This document shows positions 1 through 7,821 of a stretch of DNA of 64,000 bases, piece after piece. Made by a program: the position numbers and the translations under genes. Positions within the stretch are counted from its first letter, which is position 1; the number at the start of each line of letters is the position of its first letter. The notes below the pieces were generated by a model that was not told where the DNA came from, ran no database searches, and was given only the letters and a program-made list of their open reading frames with translations. Source of the stretch: Pseudomonadota bacterium (GTDB lineage: Bacteria; Myxococcota; Myxococcia; Myxococcales; Myxococcaceae); NCBI GenBank assembly GCA_023423535.1, contig JAFAFL010000091.1, positions 100,804 through 164,803 on the forward strand. Direction: 5' to 3'.

Positions 1-1
1 G

Positions 2-796
2 GGCAGCGCGGTCGTCCTGCTCCCGGTGGTGCTCGGCTTGTTGTGGGCGGGCGGTTGGTGGAGCGCGGGGCTGATGGCCGGTGCCGCGGCGATCTGCGCG
101 TCCGAGTACTTCCTCATCGTCTTCAAGCGGCTGGGGCCACTGGCCTGGCTCTCCATGGCGGGCGCGGCGCTGATGCCGTTGCTCCACGTGCTCTCGCCGG
201 AGCAGGCGTGGTCGTTCGCGTTCTTCACGGTCGCGTTCGTGTTCCTCGCGTCGTGGACCTTCCACCTCATCGCGGGACCATTGAAGGAGGCACCCACGCA
301 CGCGGCGCACGCGCTGACGGGCCTCGTGTACGGCGGCCTCGGGCTGGCCGCGCTGGCGTGGCTGCGGCTGTTGCCGGAGACGGGCCTCGGCTGGGTGATC
401 GTCGCGCTGGTGATCACCTGGACGAACGACACCTTCGCGTACTTCGCCGGCCGCTTCTTCGGGAAGCACAAGCTCTACCCCGAGGTCTCCCCGAACAAGA
501 CGTGGGAGGGCTTCTTCGGCGGCATGACCGGGTCGGTGCTGGGCATGGTGGTGCTGAAGCTCGCGTTCTACGACTGGCTCTCGTGGATCGACGTGGTGGG
601 CGTGGGCCTGCTCGGCGGCGTGTTCGGTCCGGTGGGAGACCTCGCCGAGTCGATGCTCAAGCGCGCGTACGGGGTGAAGGACTCGGGGAAGATCATCCCC
701 GGCCACGGCGGCCTGCTCGATCGGATCGACGCGCTGGTGTTCAACGCGCCCATCGTTTTCGCGTGGGTGGCGTTCGTGCGCGGCGCGCTCGTCTAG
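2..796 (+). CDS. cdsA: Phosphatidate cytidylyltransferase CdsA, 5'-truncated by window edge
   Basis: Integral membrane enzyme making CDP-diacylglycerol from CTP and phosphatidic acid, the branch point of phospholipid synthesis. The frame is open to the left edge; the first visible residues (GSAVVLLPVVLG) match the usual N-terminal membrane segment of the family, so the true start lies outside the window and the GTG at 26 is probably internal. The C-terminal CdsA signature is present: ESMLKRAYGVKDSGKIIPG followed by HGGLLDRIDAL. The usual final Ser of the signature is Ala here. Several hydrophobic segments fill the first 200 residues. It lies 102 bp upstream of rseP. In many bacteria dxr sits between cdsA and rseP, and here it does not. 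Family assignment is secure. Confidence 0.95.
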   Translation, partial: GSAVVLLPVVLGLLWAGGWWSAGLMAGAAAICASEYFLIVFKRLGPLAWLSMAGAALMPLLHVLSPEQAWSFAFFTVAFVFLASWTFHLIAGPLKEAPTHAAHALTGLVYGGLGLAALAWLRLLPETGLGWVIVALVITWTNDTFAYFAGRFFGKHKLYPEVSPNKTWEGFFGGMTGSVLGMVVLKLAFYDWLSWIDVVGVGLLGGVFGPVGDLAESMLKRAYGVKDSGKIIPGHGGLLDRIDALVFNAPIVFAWVAFVRGALV

Positions 797-898
797 CCGC
801 TGGGTGTCATGTAGGCCGGTCCGCAGGCGCGGCCCGATGTCCAGCGCAGGGCAGGTGTGCGTTGTCGGTTGGGGATCCCACCATTAGTGTGGGGGCGA

Positions 899-2536
899 AT
901 GAATCCGCAGACCCTCGTGCTGTTCGTGATCCTGCTGGGCGTGTTGATCACCGTCCACGAGCTGGGGCACTTCCTCGTCGCGAAGCTGCTCAACGTGAAG
1001 GTGCTGCGGTTCTCGATCGGCTTCGGCCCGAAGATCGTCGGCTTCACGCGGGGCGAGACAGAGTACCGCATCGCGTGGATCCCGCTCGGCGGCTACGTGA
1101 AGATGGCCGGCGAGCTGCCGCATGACGAGGAGAACCCGGAGGACGCCAGCCGTGGCTTTCTCGCGCAGCCGCCCTGGAAGCGCGCGCTGATCGTCATCGC
1201 GGGTCCGGCGTTCAACCTCATCTTCCCGCTGTTCATCTACTTCTTCGTCTTCTTCGGCTCGCACGAGCAGCTCGCGCCGGTCATCCGCTTCGTGCAGCCC
1301 GGGCTGCCGGCGGCCGAAGCGGGTCTGCGTCCCGGCGACCGCGTGCTGGCGGTGGAGGGCCAGCCGGTGGAGAGCTACCTGCGCTTCGAGGACGCGGTGG
1401 AGAAGCGCGCGGACCTCCCCACGCGGCTGCTCATCGAGCGCGACGGCGAGAAGCTGGAGAAGACCGTCACCCCCGCGTCCGCGTTCATGGCGGACGTGTT
1501 CGCGGACACGCGCGGTGAGATCGGTGTGGAGCGCTATTCGCCGGAGCCGGTGCTCGGCGTTCCGGAGGACGGGCCGGCGCATGCGGCGGGACTGCGGACG
1601 TTCGACCGCGTGCTGCGCGCGAACGATCAGCCGGTGCCGGATCTGGCTCGGCTGGAGAAGATCCTCGAGGGCGTGGAGCCTGGCGGAACGGTCTCGCTGG
1701 AGGTGGCTCGGCTCGAGCCGCTGGCGCTGCCGGGTGTGGGCGGTGCGACGCCGCGGGTGGTGAAGGTGACGGTGCCGGTGCGCGAGGGCACCGGGCTCGA
1801 GGCCATCGGCGCGGAGATGAGCGACCTCTACGTGGGCCACGTCTATGACGGCGGTCCGGCGAAGCGCGCGGGGCTCGAGCGCGGTGATCGGCTGATCGCA
1901 GTGGATGGAAGACCGCTGCGCTCGTTCCGCGACTTCACCATCTCCATCGCGCGGACCGGCGAGGCGCCGTTCAAGCTGACCTGGCGCACCGACGGCAAGG
2001 TGCGTGAGGAGACGCTGGCGCGCGGCAAGTTCCACCGCACGGACGTGCTCGGCCAGAAGGTGCCGACCGAGGGCATCGGCGTGGCGGGCGGTCTGGTGGG
2101 CTGGAGCGCCGCGTACTCGCCAGAGGTGGAGCGGGTGACCGTGCACCTCGGGTTCGGCGAGTCGCTGAAGGAGTCCGCCCAGATGGTGCCGGTGGTGATC
2201 GGCCAGACGGTGCGCGTGATCGGCATGCTCTTCACCGGCGACATGCCGTTCAACACGCTGGGCGGGCCGATCATGATGTTCCAGCTCACCGGCATCCAGG
2301 CGGAGAAGGGGTACCGGGACTACCTGCAGTTGATGGGCGCGATCTCGGTGAACCTCGGGATCATGAACCTGCTGCCCATCCCCATCCTCGACGGCTTCGC
2401 GCTTCTCGCGGCGATGTGGGAGGCGATCCGGCGGCGGCCCATCCCGGTGCGCGCCCGCGAGATCGCGAACATGGTGGGCCTGGCGATGCTGATCATCATC
2501 ATGGTCCTCGTCTTCAAGAACGACCTCACGAGGTAG
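899..2536 (+). CDS. rseP: Site-2 protease RseP with three PDZ domains
   Basis: Intramembrane zinc metalloprotease (M50) that cleaves anti-sigma factors or other membrane substrates within the bilayer. The zinc motif HELGH is in the first membrane helix (about residues 21-25), and the third ligand motif NLLPIPILDG is near the C-terminus, followed by a last membrane helix. Between them are three PDZ-like repeats (roughly residues 120-190, 205-275 and 300-380), each with an AGLRPGD-type loop (AGLRPGD, AGLRTFD, AGLERGD). E. coli RseP has two PDZ domains and about 450 residues; this protein has 545. The ATG at 899 is chosen over a GTG 42 bp upstream because it begins directly with the conserved membrane helix and follows a G-rich stretch. 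It is probably cotranscribed with cdsA and rlpA. Confidence 0.93.
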   Translation: MNPQTLVLFVILLGVLITVHELGHFLVAKLLNVKVLRFSIGFGPKIVGFTRGETEYRIAWIPLGGYVKMAGELPHDEENPEDASRGFLAQPPWKRALIVIAGPAFNLIFPLFIYFFVFFGSHEQLAPVIRFVQPGLPAAEAGLRPGDRVLAVEGQPVESYLRFEDAVEKRADLPTRLLIERDGEKLEKTVTPASAFMADVFADTRGEIGVERYSPEPVLGVPEDGPAHAAGLRTFDRVLRANDQPVPDLARLEKILEGVEPGGTVSLEVARLEPLALPGVGGATPRVVKVTVPVREGTGLEAIGAEMSDLYVGHVYDGGPAKRAGLERGDRLIAVDGRPLRSFRDFTISIARTGEAPFKLTWRTDGKVREETLARGKFHRTDVLGQKVPTEGIGVAGGLVGWSAAYSPEVERVTVHLGFGESLKESAQMVPVVIGQTVRVIGMLFTGDMPFNTLGGPIMMFQLTGIQAEKGYRDYLQLMGAISVNLGIMNLLPIPILDGFALLAAMWEAIRRRPIPVRAREIANMVGLAMLIIIMVLVFKNDLTR

Positions 2537-2542
2537 CCGGTC

Positions 2543-2992
2543 TTGAGGCTCGGCTTCGTCGCACTGACCTGCGTCCTCTTCTTCGGCGTGGGCTGCGCGT
2601 CCAAATCGCAGGTGCGCCCCGACGACGAGCGAGGCCCTTCGAAGCGCGTGGAGGACGGCCCGCGCGAGCTCGAGCGCGGTGGCCTCTTCGGGGGCCGCGA
2701 GCCGGTGCAGGAGGGCGTGGCCAGCTGGTACGGCGCGTACCACCAGGGCAAGAAGACCGCGAGCGGCCAGCCCTTCGACAAGGAGGATCTCACCGCGGCG
2801 CACCGGACGTTGAAGTTCGGTACGTGCGTGCGGGTGCGGAACGTGGGCAACGGCCGCGAGGTGCAGGTGCGCGTGAACGACCGCGGGCCCTACGCGAAGA
2901 ACCGCGTCATCGACGTGTCCGAAGCCGCCGCGCGAGAGCTGGGGATGATCGAGAAGGGCATCGCGCGGGTGCAGCTGTTTCCGTGCCGCTAG
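2543..2992 (+). CDS. rlpA: RlpA-like double-psi beta-barrel lipoprotein
   Basis: Septal/cell-wall lipoprotein of the RlpA family, some members of which are lytic transglycosylases acting on peptidoglycan denuded of stem peptides. The 149-residue protein starts with TTG six bases after the rseP stop. It has a signal peptide ending in a lipobox-like FFGVGC (Cys about residue 18), a short charged spacer, then the double-psi beta-barrel motif ASWYGAYHQGKKTASGQPFD and VNDRGPYAKNRVIDVSEAAA. The SPOR domain found in E. coli RlpA is absent, so it is a short form. Position suggests translation coupled to rseP. Its 3' end overlaps the vapC remnant on the other strand by four bases. Confidence 0.88.
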   Translation: MRLGFVALTCVLFFGVGCASKSQVRPDDERGPSKRVEDGPRELERGGLFGGREPVQEGVASWYGAYHQGKKTASGQPFDKEDLTAAHRTLKFGTCVRVRNVGNGREVQVRVNDRGPYAKNRVIDVSEAAARELGMIEKGIARVQLFPCR

Positions 2993-3176
2993 GCTGGGCG
3001 CACCGGATCGATCAAGTCCGCGTATCGCGCGAAGTGCTGCGTGTTGAAGGTCACGAGCCGGCGGACGCCGTGCGCATGCATCACGGCCACGATGTTCGCG
3101 TCGTGAATGGGCTTTCCCCGAACGTCGCGGCGACAAGTACGTTGGTGTCGAGAACGACGCGGTCAGGACGCGTCAT
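2989..3176 (-). pseudogene. VapC-type PIN-domain toxin remnant (internal deletion)
   Basis: Read on the minus strand, an ATG at 3176 opens a typical PIN N-terminus (RPDRVVLDTNVLVAATF). After about 20 codons the frame jumps to one encoding GKPIHDANIVAVMHAHG and RRLVTFNTQHFARYADLI, the normal C-terminus of VapC PIN domains, ending at TAG 2989-2991. In intact VapC proteins these two ends are separated by about 80-90 residues. The gene has therefore lost its middle, and the junction is out of frame. Only the first catalytic Asp and the C-terminal HDANI region remain, so it cannot be active. It overlaps the antitoxin remnant exactly as in a functional vapBC operon. Identification rests on both ends being recognisable. 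Confidence 0.8.
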
Positions 3177-3367
3177 CGTCGTAGAGCTCGGCTCGACTGA
3201 GGTCACCACCCCGCCAGATGCCGCCCACGGAGATGGTCGGTGGGAACTGAACCGTAGGTTCGTCTTGCTTGTCCGCCTGAGAGGCCTGCTGCAGCACGAG
3301 CGCGCGCTCCTCGGGCGTGGGCGAGCGCCTGCGCCAGCCGGTTCAGCTCGTCTCGTGAGACCGCCAT
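3163..3367 (-). pseudogene. VapB-like antitoxin remnant with a frameshift
   Basis: A minus-strand ATG at 3367 gives MAVSRDELNRLAQALAH. A one-base shift then puts the continuation in another frame: PEERALVLQQASQADKQ, followed by EPTVQFPPTISVGGIWRGGD and a short acidic end (ELYDDDAS, stop 3163-3165). The joined product would be about 67 residues, the size of a VapB-type antitoxin. The stop overlaps the start of the PIN toxin remnant by about 14 bases, as in coupled toxin-antitoxin operons. One extra base around 3306-3312 is the simplest explanation of the break. The antitoxin identity comes from size and context; the N-terminal part does not match one specific antitoxin family with certainty. 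Confidence 0.65.
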
Positions 3368-3449
3368 GCCCCAACCATAGGGACGCTCCGCAGTCGAAGC
3401 CAACGCACCCGTGCCTTCCGGCCCGCTGCCGTTTAGACATGTCGGCACC

Positions 3450-4202
3450 ATGAAGACTCTCCGCGTTGACGTGTGGTCCGACATCGCTTGCCCCTGGTGC
3501 CTCGTGGGCAAGCGCCGCTTCGAGGCGGCCCTGGCGAAGTTCCCGCAGCGGGACCAGGTGCAGGTGGTGTGGCGCTCGTTCGAGCTCGACCCGTCCACGC
3601 CGCGCGAGCTCCCTCCGGGTGACGGCTACGCGCAGCGGCTCGCGGACAAGTACGGGATGCCGCTGCAGCAGGCGAAGGGCATGTTCCAGCGGGTGGTGGA
3701 CGCGGGGAAGCCGGAGGGGATCGACTTCCGCTTCGACCGGATCATTGGCGCGAACACCTTCGACGCGCACCGCCTGCTCCACTTCGCGAAGGCGAAGTCG
3801 CTCGAGCACCAGAACGCGCTGAAGGACCGGCTCGTGCGCGCGCACTTCACCGACGGGCTCTCGGTGTCGAACCACGACGTGCTCGCGCGGCTGGCCGCGG
3901 AGGTGGGGCTCGACGAGACCGAGGCGAAGGCCGTGCTCGCGTCCGACCGCTACAGCGACGACGTTCGTGCCGACCAGTCCGAGGCGCAGTCGCTCGGCAT
4001 CCGCGGCGTGCCGATGTTCGTGCTCGGTCGGCGCTACGGCGTCTCCGGCGCGCAGCCGGCGGACCTCTTCCTTCGTGCGCTGGAGCAGGCGTTCGCGGAG
4101 CCGGAGCTGCTGGAGGTCGCACCCGCCGCACCCACCGACGCAGCCGCACCCGACGCCTGCGGCCCGGAAGGCTGCGAGGTCCCCACCCAGCCGCGCAGCT
4201 AG
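3450..4202 (+). CDS. DsbA-family thioredoxin-fold oxidoreductase (FrnE-like)
   Basis: A 250-residue protein with a thioredoxin-fold CPWC motif at residues about 14-17 (WSDIACPWCLVGKRRFE) and the helical insertion typical of FrnE / 2-hydroxychromene-2-carboxylate isomerase relatives. The cis-proline loop is GIRGVPMFVLG near residue 185. No signal peptide is visible, so it is probably a cytoplasmic thiol-disulfide oxidoreductase. The C-terminal tail (after about residue 225) is Ala/Pro-rich and contains CGPEGC. The ATG at 3450 is chosen because the conserved strand starts immediately after it; an upstream start at 3411 would add 13 unconserved residues. Substrate unknown. Confidence 0.85.
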   Translation: MKTLRVDVWSDIACPWCLVGKRRFEAALAKFPQRDQVQVVWRSFELDPSTPRELPPGDGYAQRLADKYGMPLQQAKGMFQRVVDAGKPEGIDFRFDRIIGANTFDAHRLLHFAKAKSLEHQNALKDRLVRAHFTDGLSVSNHDVLARLAAEVGLDETEAKAVLASDRYSDDVRADQSEAQSLGIRGVPMFVLGRRYGVSGAQPADLFLRALEQAFAEPELLEVAPAAPTDAAAPDACGPEGCEVPTQPRS

Positions 4203-4283
4203 ACGGAGCGCCGGAAGCGCCAACGGAAGGGAGAGGCAGCGCGCAGTTGCCCTCCCTCAGGCGCGCGGGTACATGGGCCCTCC

Positions 4284-5036
4284 GTGTTTCTCGCCCTCGA
4301 CACCTCCACGCTCACGTTGTCGATGGCGCTGCTCGACGAAGGCGCCGCCGCGAACGGTACGCCGCGCGTGGTGGAGCACCTGCTCATCGGCCCTCCGCGG
4401 AAGGTGAGCGAGATGCTCCCGGGCGAGGCGGGCGAGCTGCTGCAGCGGCATGGCGTGAAGTTCAGCGACCTGAAGGCGATCGTCATCGGGCTGGGGCCCG
4501 GCTCGTTCACCGGCCTGCGCATCGGTCTCGCGACGGTGAAGGCGCTGGCCTACGCGGTGAAGGTGCCGTTGATGGGCGTGTCGTCGCTCGCGGCGGCGGC
4601 GCTGGAAGGTCCCGAAGACACGACCCTTTTGCCCATCGCGGTCGCGCGTGCGCAGGACCTCTACGTCGGTCACTACCGGCGCGAAGGCCAGGCGCTGACG
4701 CAGCTTTCACCCGAGGACGCGGCGGATCCGGCGGGCATCGCGCAGCTTTGCCTGCAGCGAGAAGGCTCGGTGCTTCTCGGGCCCGCGGTGGCGGAGTACC
4801 ACGCGCAGCTCGAGTCGCTCGGCGTTCCTGCCGACCGTCTGCTCGATGCCGGAGCCGTTCCTTCCGCCGTCGCGCTGGGCACGCTGGCGCTCCTCAAAGG
4901 TCTGCCGCAGGGGTACGACGCGCAGAGCATCTTCGCGCTGGAGCCTCACTACATCCGCGGCTCCGGCGCCGAGCGAAACCCGAAGTTTCCGCCCCTGCCC
5001 GGGCCTGTTCCCGCGGCTCGGTTGAAGGAGGACTAG
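4284..5036 (+). CDS. tsaB: tRNA threonylcarbamoyladenosine biosynthesis protein TsaB
   Basis: Scaffold partner of TsaD in the TsaBDE complex that places the threonylcarbamoyl group on A37 of ANN-decoding tRNAs. The GTG start at 4284 gives FLALDTSTLTLSMALLDEG, the ASKHA-fold phosphate-loop-like N-terminus of the family. The signature GLGPGSFTGLRIGLATVKAL is at about residues 70-90, followed by PLMGVSSLAAAA. The length (250) is normal. It ends four bases before the next gene, so the two are almost certainly cotranscribed. An unusual addition after about residue 30 (DEGAAANGTPRVVEHLL) replaces the usual short loop. Confidence 0.93.
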   Translation: MFLALDTSTLTLSMALLDEGAAANGTPRVVEHLLIGPPRKVSEMLPGEAGELLQRHGVKFSDLKAIVIGLGPGSFTGLRIGLATVKALAYAVKVPLMGVSSLAAAALEGPEDTTLLPIAVARAQDLYVGHYRREGQALTQLSPEDAADPAGIAQLCLQREGSVLLGPAVAEYHAQLESLGVPADRLLDAGAVPSAVALGTLALLKGLPQGYDAQSIFALEPHYIRGSGAERNPKFPPLPGPVPAARLKED

Positions 5037-5040
5037 CGAC

Positions 5041-6090
5041 ATGGAGAAGCGCCCCCGGTTCGGCGTGGTGGGAGCGACGGGCACGGTCGGCCGCGAGGTG
5101 CTGGCCGCGCTGTACGACGCGGAGGTCCGCAGCGAGGACATCTCGATCTTCGCCTCCGAGCGCTCGGTCGGCGACGAGGTCGAGTTCGGCGAGGACACGC
5201 TCGAGGTCGAGGAGCTGCCGAAGGAAGATCTCTCCGATGCGTTCCGAGGTCTCGACGCGGTGATCCTCGCGGTGCCGCAGGAGAACGTCGCCGACCTGGC
5301 GAAGGCGGCGACCAAGTCCGGCGCGTGGGTGGTGGACGTGAGCCCGCTGCACCGGCTGCAGCCGGACGTGCCGCTCGTCGTGCCCGCGGTGAACGCCACG
5401 GCTCTGCAGCGTCCCTTCAAGGGGCGCACGGTCGCCACGCCCGGTCCGGTGACCGCCGCGCTGGTCACCGTGCTCGAGCCGCTTCGCACCTTCGCCGGTG
5501 CGCGCCGCGCGTTCGTCACCGCGCTGATGGGCGCCTCCTCTCAGGGCCGGCGCGGCATCGCGGAGTTGGAGAAGCAGACCGCTGGCCTGCTCTCTGGGCG
5601 GGAGGACGAGCCCGAGCTCTTCCCGCACCGCCTCGGCTTCAACCTCATCCCGCAGGTGGGCGAGTTCTCGGCGGACTCCACTCTCACCAGCGAGGAGCAG
5701 CGCTGGACGCTGGAGAGCCACCGGATCTGGTCCGGCATCGAAGACGCGCCGGAAATCCGAGGCACCGCGATCCAGGTGCCCACCTTCTACGGACACGCGC
5801 TCACGCTGACGGTGGAGCTGGGCCGCGAGGTCTCCGAGTCCGAGCTCCGCGAGGCGCTTCGCCGGTCGCCGGGCCTGAAGGTGCTCGATGCGCCGGCCGA
5901 GCGCGTGTACCCGATGCCGATGCTCGTCACCGCCGACCCCACCGTGCACGTGGGCCGGATCCGCGTGACGCGCGCGCCGCAGGGGGGCCGTCCGGTGGTG
6001 GAGCTCTTCGCCGTGGTGGACAACGCGGGACGCGGCGCGGCCTGGAACGCGGTGGATGCGGCGCGTGCGCTCGTCCGCCGGCGCGCATGA
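5041..6090 (+). CDS. Aspartate-semialdehyde dehydrogenase homolog lacking the catalytic cysteine
   Basis: Overall the 349-residue protein matches aspartate-semialdehyde dehydrogenase: a Rossmann N-terminus GVVGATGTVGREVLAALYD, the SERSVG loop after the second strand, VVDVSPLHRL, and the substrate-domain strand VPTFYGHALTLTVEL with its conserved His. Functional enzymes carry the acyl-thioester Cys in a motif like NPNCST after the I-I-A-x strand. Here that position reads VATPGPVTAALVTVLEPLR, with no Cys. Other changes include a longer helix in the substrate domain. This resembles the USG-1 class of ASADH homologs, which also lack catalysis. It is therefore probably not the biosynthetic enzyme; a binding or regulatory role is inferred. 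ATG 5041 lies four bases after tsaB. Confidence 0.8.
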   Translation: MEKRPRFGVVGATGTVGREVLAALYDAEVRSEDISIFASERSVGDEVEFGEDTLEVEELPKEDLSDAFRGLDAVILAVPQENVADLAKAATKSGAWVVDVSPLHRLQPDVPLVVPAVNATALQRPFKGRTVATPGPVTAALVTVLEPLRTFAGARRAFVTALMGASSQGRRGIAELEKQTAGLLSGREDEPELFPHRLGFNLIPQVGEFSADSTLTSEEQRWTLESHRIWSGIEDAPEIRGTAIQVPTFYGHALTLTVELGREVSESELREALRRSPGLKVLDAPAERVYPMPMLVTADPTVHVGRIRVTRAPQGGRPVVELFAVVDNAGRGAAWNAVDAARALVRRRA

Positions 6091-6196
6091 CGTGGCGTGA
6101 CATTTTGGCAAAGCAGCCTCGGGCAGACGTGCCCATTTGGCTGGCCGGCCGCTCGGGTGGCGCTCGCCGTGGCAGCGACGGCGCGCGCTTTCCGAA

Positions 6197-6212
6197 TGGC
6201 CTTCGGCTTGCT
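6197..6212 (+). promoter_or_regulatory. Possible sigma-54 (-24/-12) promoter
   Basis: The sequence TGGCCTTCGGCTTGCT has the GG and GC pairs separated by ten bases, as in the TGGCAC-N5-TTGCW consensus, with two mismatches in the -24 box. It sits 16 bp before the ATG of the MYXO-CTERM-like gene, which has no recognisable ribosome site, so a transcript from here would be almost leaderless. In GC-rich DNA such matches occur by chance; treat as a hint. Confidence 0.25.
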
Positions 6213-6227
6213 ACGACTCGCCGCCGA

Positions 6228-7112
6228 ATGCGTCACCTCGTCGCCGCGCTGCTCACCCTGATCCCCCTCACTGCTTTCGCCCACGAGGAGATGGACGTGA
6301 CCGTCGAAGGCGGCCTCACCGAGCTCTCGGTGGGACCGCGCGACTGCGGCCGCACGCTGCGCTTCGACTGGAAGAGCAACATGGCGCAGACGCAGCTCTG
6401 CGAGCCGTTGCTCTCCTGGTTCACGAAGGACGCGACCTGCGCCACGCGGCCGAACACCACCACGGACGTGATCGTGGACACGGTCACCGGCACCGACCTG
6501 CCGCAGAACATCGGCAACTTCAGCGTGAGGGTGGACGCGCTCCCCGTGTTCGGCACGCCGGACGCGCCGCTGGCGTGCCCGCAGCCGGACCAGCAGACGA
6601 CGTGGAAGCTCTGCACGAGCTACCGCACCTCGGCGGGCACCTGCATCGTCGAGAACATGGTGTACGCGCAGAACGATCACCCGGTGCAGATCACCTGGGA
6701 CAGCCGGCCGCCCACCGCGCCGAAGTTCGGCTCGCTCACGCCGCTGGACGGCGCGGCGGCGGTGACGCTGACCACGGACGCGGACACCCAGGTGGTGCGC
6801 CTCGAGGCGAAGGCGCTCGGCCTGCCCACGCGGACGGCCTCGTTCAGCGCGCGGCCCTTCACCGGCCGGATCACCAACCTGCAGAACGACACCGAGTACA
6901 CGGTCACCGCGATCGGCGTGGACGCGGCGGGCAACGAGAGCCCCGTCTCCGAGGAGCAGGTGGTGCGCCCGGTGACGACGGCGGGGTTCTGGCAGAACTA
7001 CAAGGAGGCCGGCGGGGTGGAGGACGGCGGATGCTCGCACGCGGGTGGTGGTGCGCTGGCGTTCCTGTCGCTCCTGTCGCTCGCGCGGCTCGTCTGGAGG
7101 AAGCGTTCGTGA
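6228..7112 (+). CDS. Exported protein with fibronectin-III-like domain and MYXO-CTERM-like tail
   Basis: A 294-residue secreted protein of unknown function. It has a clear signal peptide (RHLVAALLTLIPLTAFAHE, cleavage near residue 17), several Cys pairs in the first 150 residues, then a fibronectin-type-III-like region (RPPTAPKFGSLTPLDG, ITNLQNDTEYTVTAIGVDAA). The C-terminus is GGCSHAGGGALAFLSLLS followed by ARLVWRKRS: a Cys, a short hydrophobic helix and a basic end. This matches the MYXO-CTERM type of surface-anchoring signal restricted to Myxococcota. The stop overlaps the start of the next gene (GTGA), so the two are translationally coupled and probably act at the same surface. Confidence 0.75.
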   Translation: MRHLVAALLTLIPLTAFAHEEMDVTVEGGLTELSVGPRDCGRTLRFDWKSNMAQTQLCEPLLSWFTKDATCATRPNTTTDVIVDTVTGTDLPQNIGNFSVRVDALPVFGTPDAPLACPQPDQQTTWKLCTSYRTSAGTCIVENMVYAQNDHPVQITWDSRPPTAPKFGSLTPLDGAAAVTLTTDADTQVVRLEAKALGLPTRTASFSARPFTGRITNLQNDTEYTVTAIGVDAAGNESPVSEEQVVRPVTTAGFWQNYKEAGGVEDGGCSHAGGGALAFLSLLSLARLVWRKRS

Positions 7113-7819
7113 AGATGACCCCCTGCGCCGCGGCGCTGTCGCTGGCCCTCCTCGTCGCCGCTCCGGCCTCCGCGCAGTCGCTGGCGGCGGAGAGCCCTCG
7201 CAACGGCGCGATCCGGTTGAAGCTCGGCGGCTACAACCCGCGCGCGTCGATCGATCAGGAAGTGGAGGGCAACCCGTACGAGCAGACCTTCGGCCGCACC
7301 GGGATGCTCCTCTTCGAGGCCTCCTACGACCGCTACCTCTGGCAGCGCGTGGGCGCGCTCGGGCTCGGGCTCAGCGCGGGCTACGGTGAGAAGTTCGGCA
7401 AGGCGCTGGCGGACGGTCAGCCCACCGCGGTCCCCACCGCGCTGCGCGTGTTCCCGCTGCGGCTCGACGCGCTCTACAACTTCGACTACGCGGCGCGCGA
7501 GTGGGGCATCCCGCTGGTGCCCTACGCGCGGCTCGGCGTGGCCTACGTCCCCTGGCGCATCACCAAGGGCGAAGACACCGAGGTCTTCAACGGCCAGCGC
7601 GCGCAGGGCGGCCGCTGGGGCTGGGGTTACACCGGCGGGCTCGCGTTCCAGATGGACGTGCTCGACCCACGGCTGGCGCGCGACTTCGACAGCGGCGTGG
7701 GCGTGAACCACACCTACCTCTACGCGGAGTACGCCACCCTGTTCGCCAACGGCTTCGGCACTTCCGGCATCAACCTCTCCAGCCGCTACTGGACCTTCGG
7801 GCTGGCCTTCGAGATCTAG
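7109..7819 (+). CDS. Predicted outer-membrane beta-barrel protein
   Basis: A 236-residue exported protein: signal peptide TPCAAALSLALLVAAPASAQ, then alternating aromatic/hydrophobic strands separated by short turns, ending in the terminal strand YWTFGLAFEI, a typical outer-membrane barrel end. It resembles the Myxococcota outer-membrane barrels annotated as MXAN_2562 family; I recall that family only in general. GTG 7109 is preferred over ATG 7115 because GGAGG ends nine bases upstream and the GTG overlaps the preceding TGA. Coupled with the upstream MYXO-CTERM-like gene. Function unknown. Confidence 0.7.
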   Translation: MKMTPCAAALSLALLVAAPASAQSLAAESPRNGAIRLKLGGYNPRASIDQEVEGNPYEQTFGRTGMLLFEASYDRYLWQRVGALGLGLSAGYGEKFGKALADGQPTAVPTALRVFPLRLDALYNFDYAAREWGIPLVPYARLGVAYVPWRITKGEDTEVFNGQRAQGGRWGWGYTGGLAFQMDVLDPRLARDFDSGVGVNHTYLYAEYATLFANGFGTSGINLSSRYWTFGLAFEI

Positions 7820-7821
7820 CT

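Noticed and set aside
26..796. GTG at 26 as the true cdsA start
   Set aside because: The upstream frame is open and encodes the expected family sequence, so the gene starts before the window.
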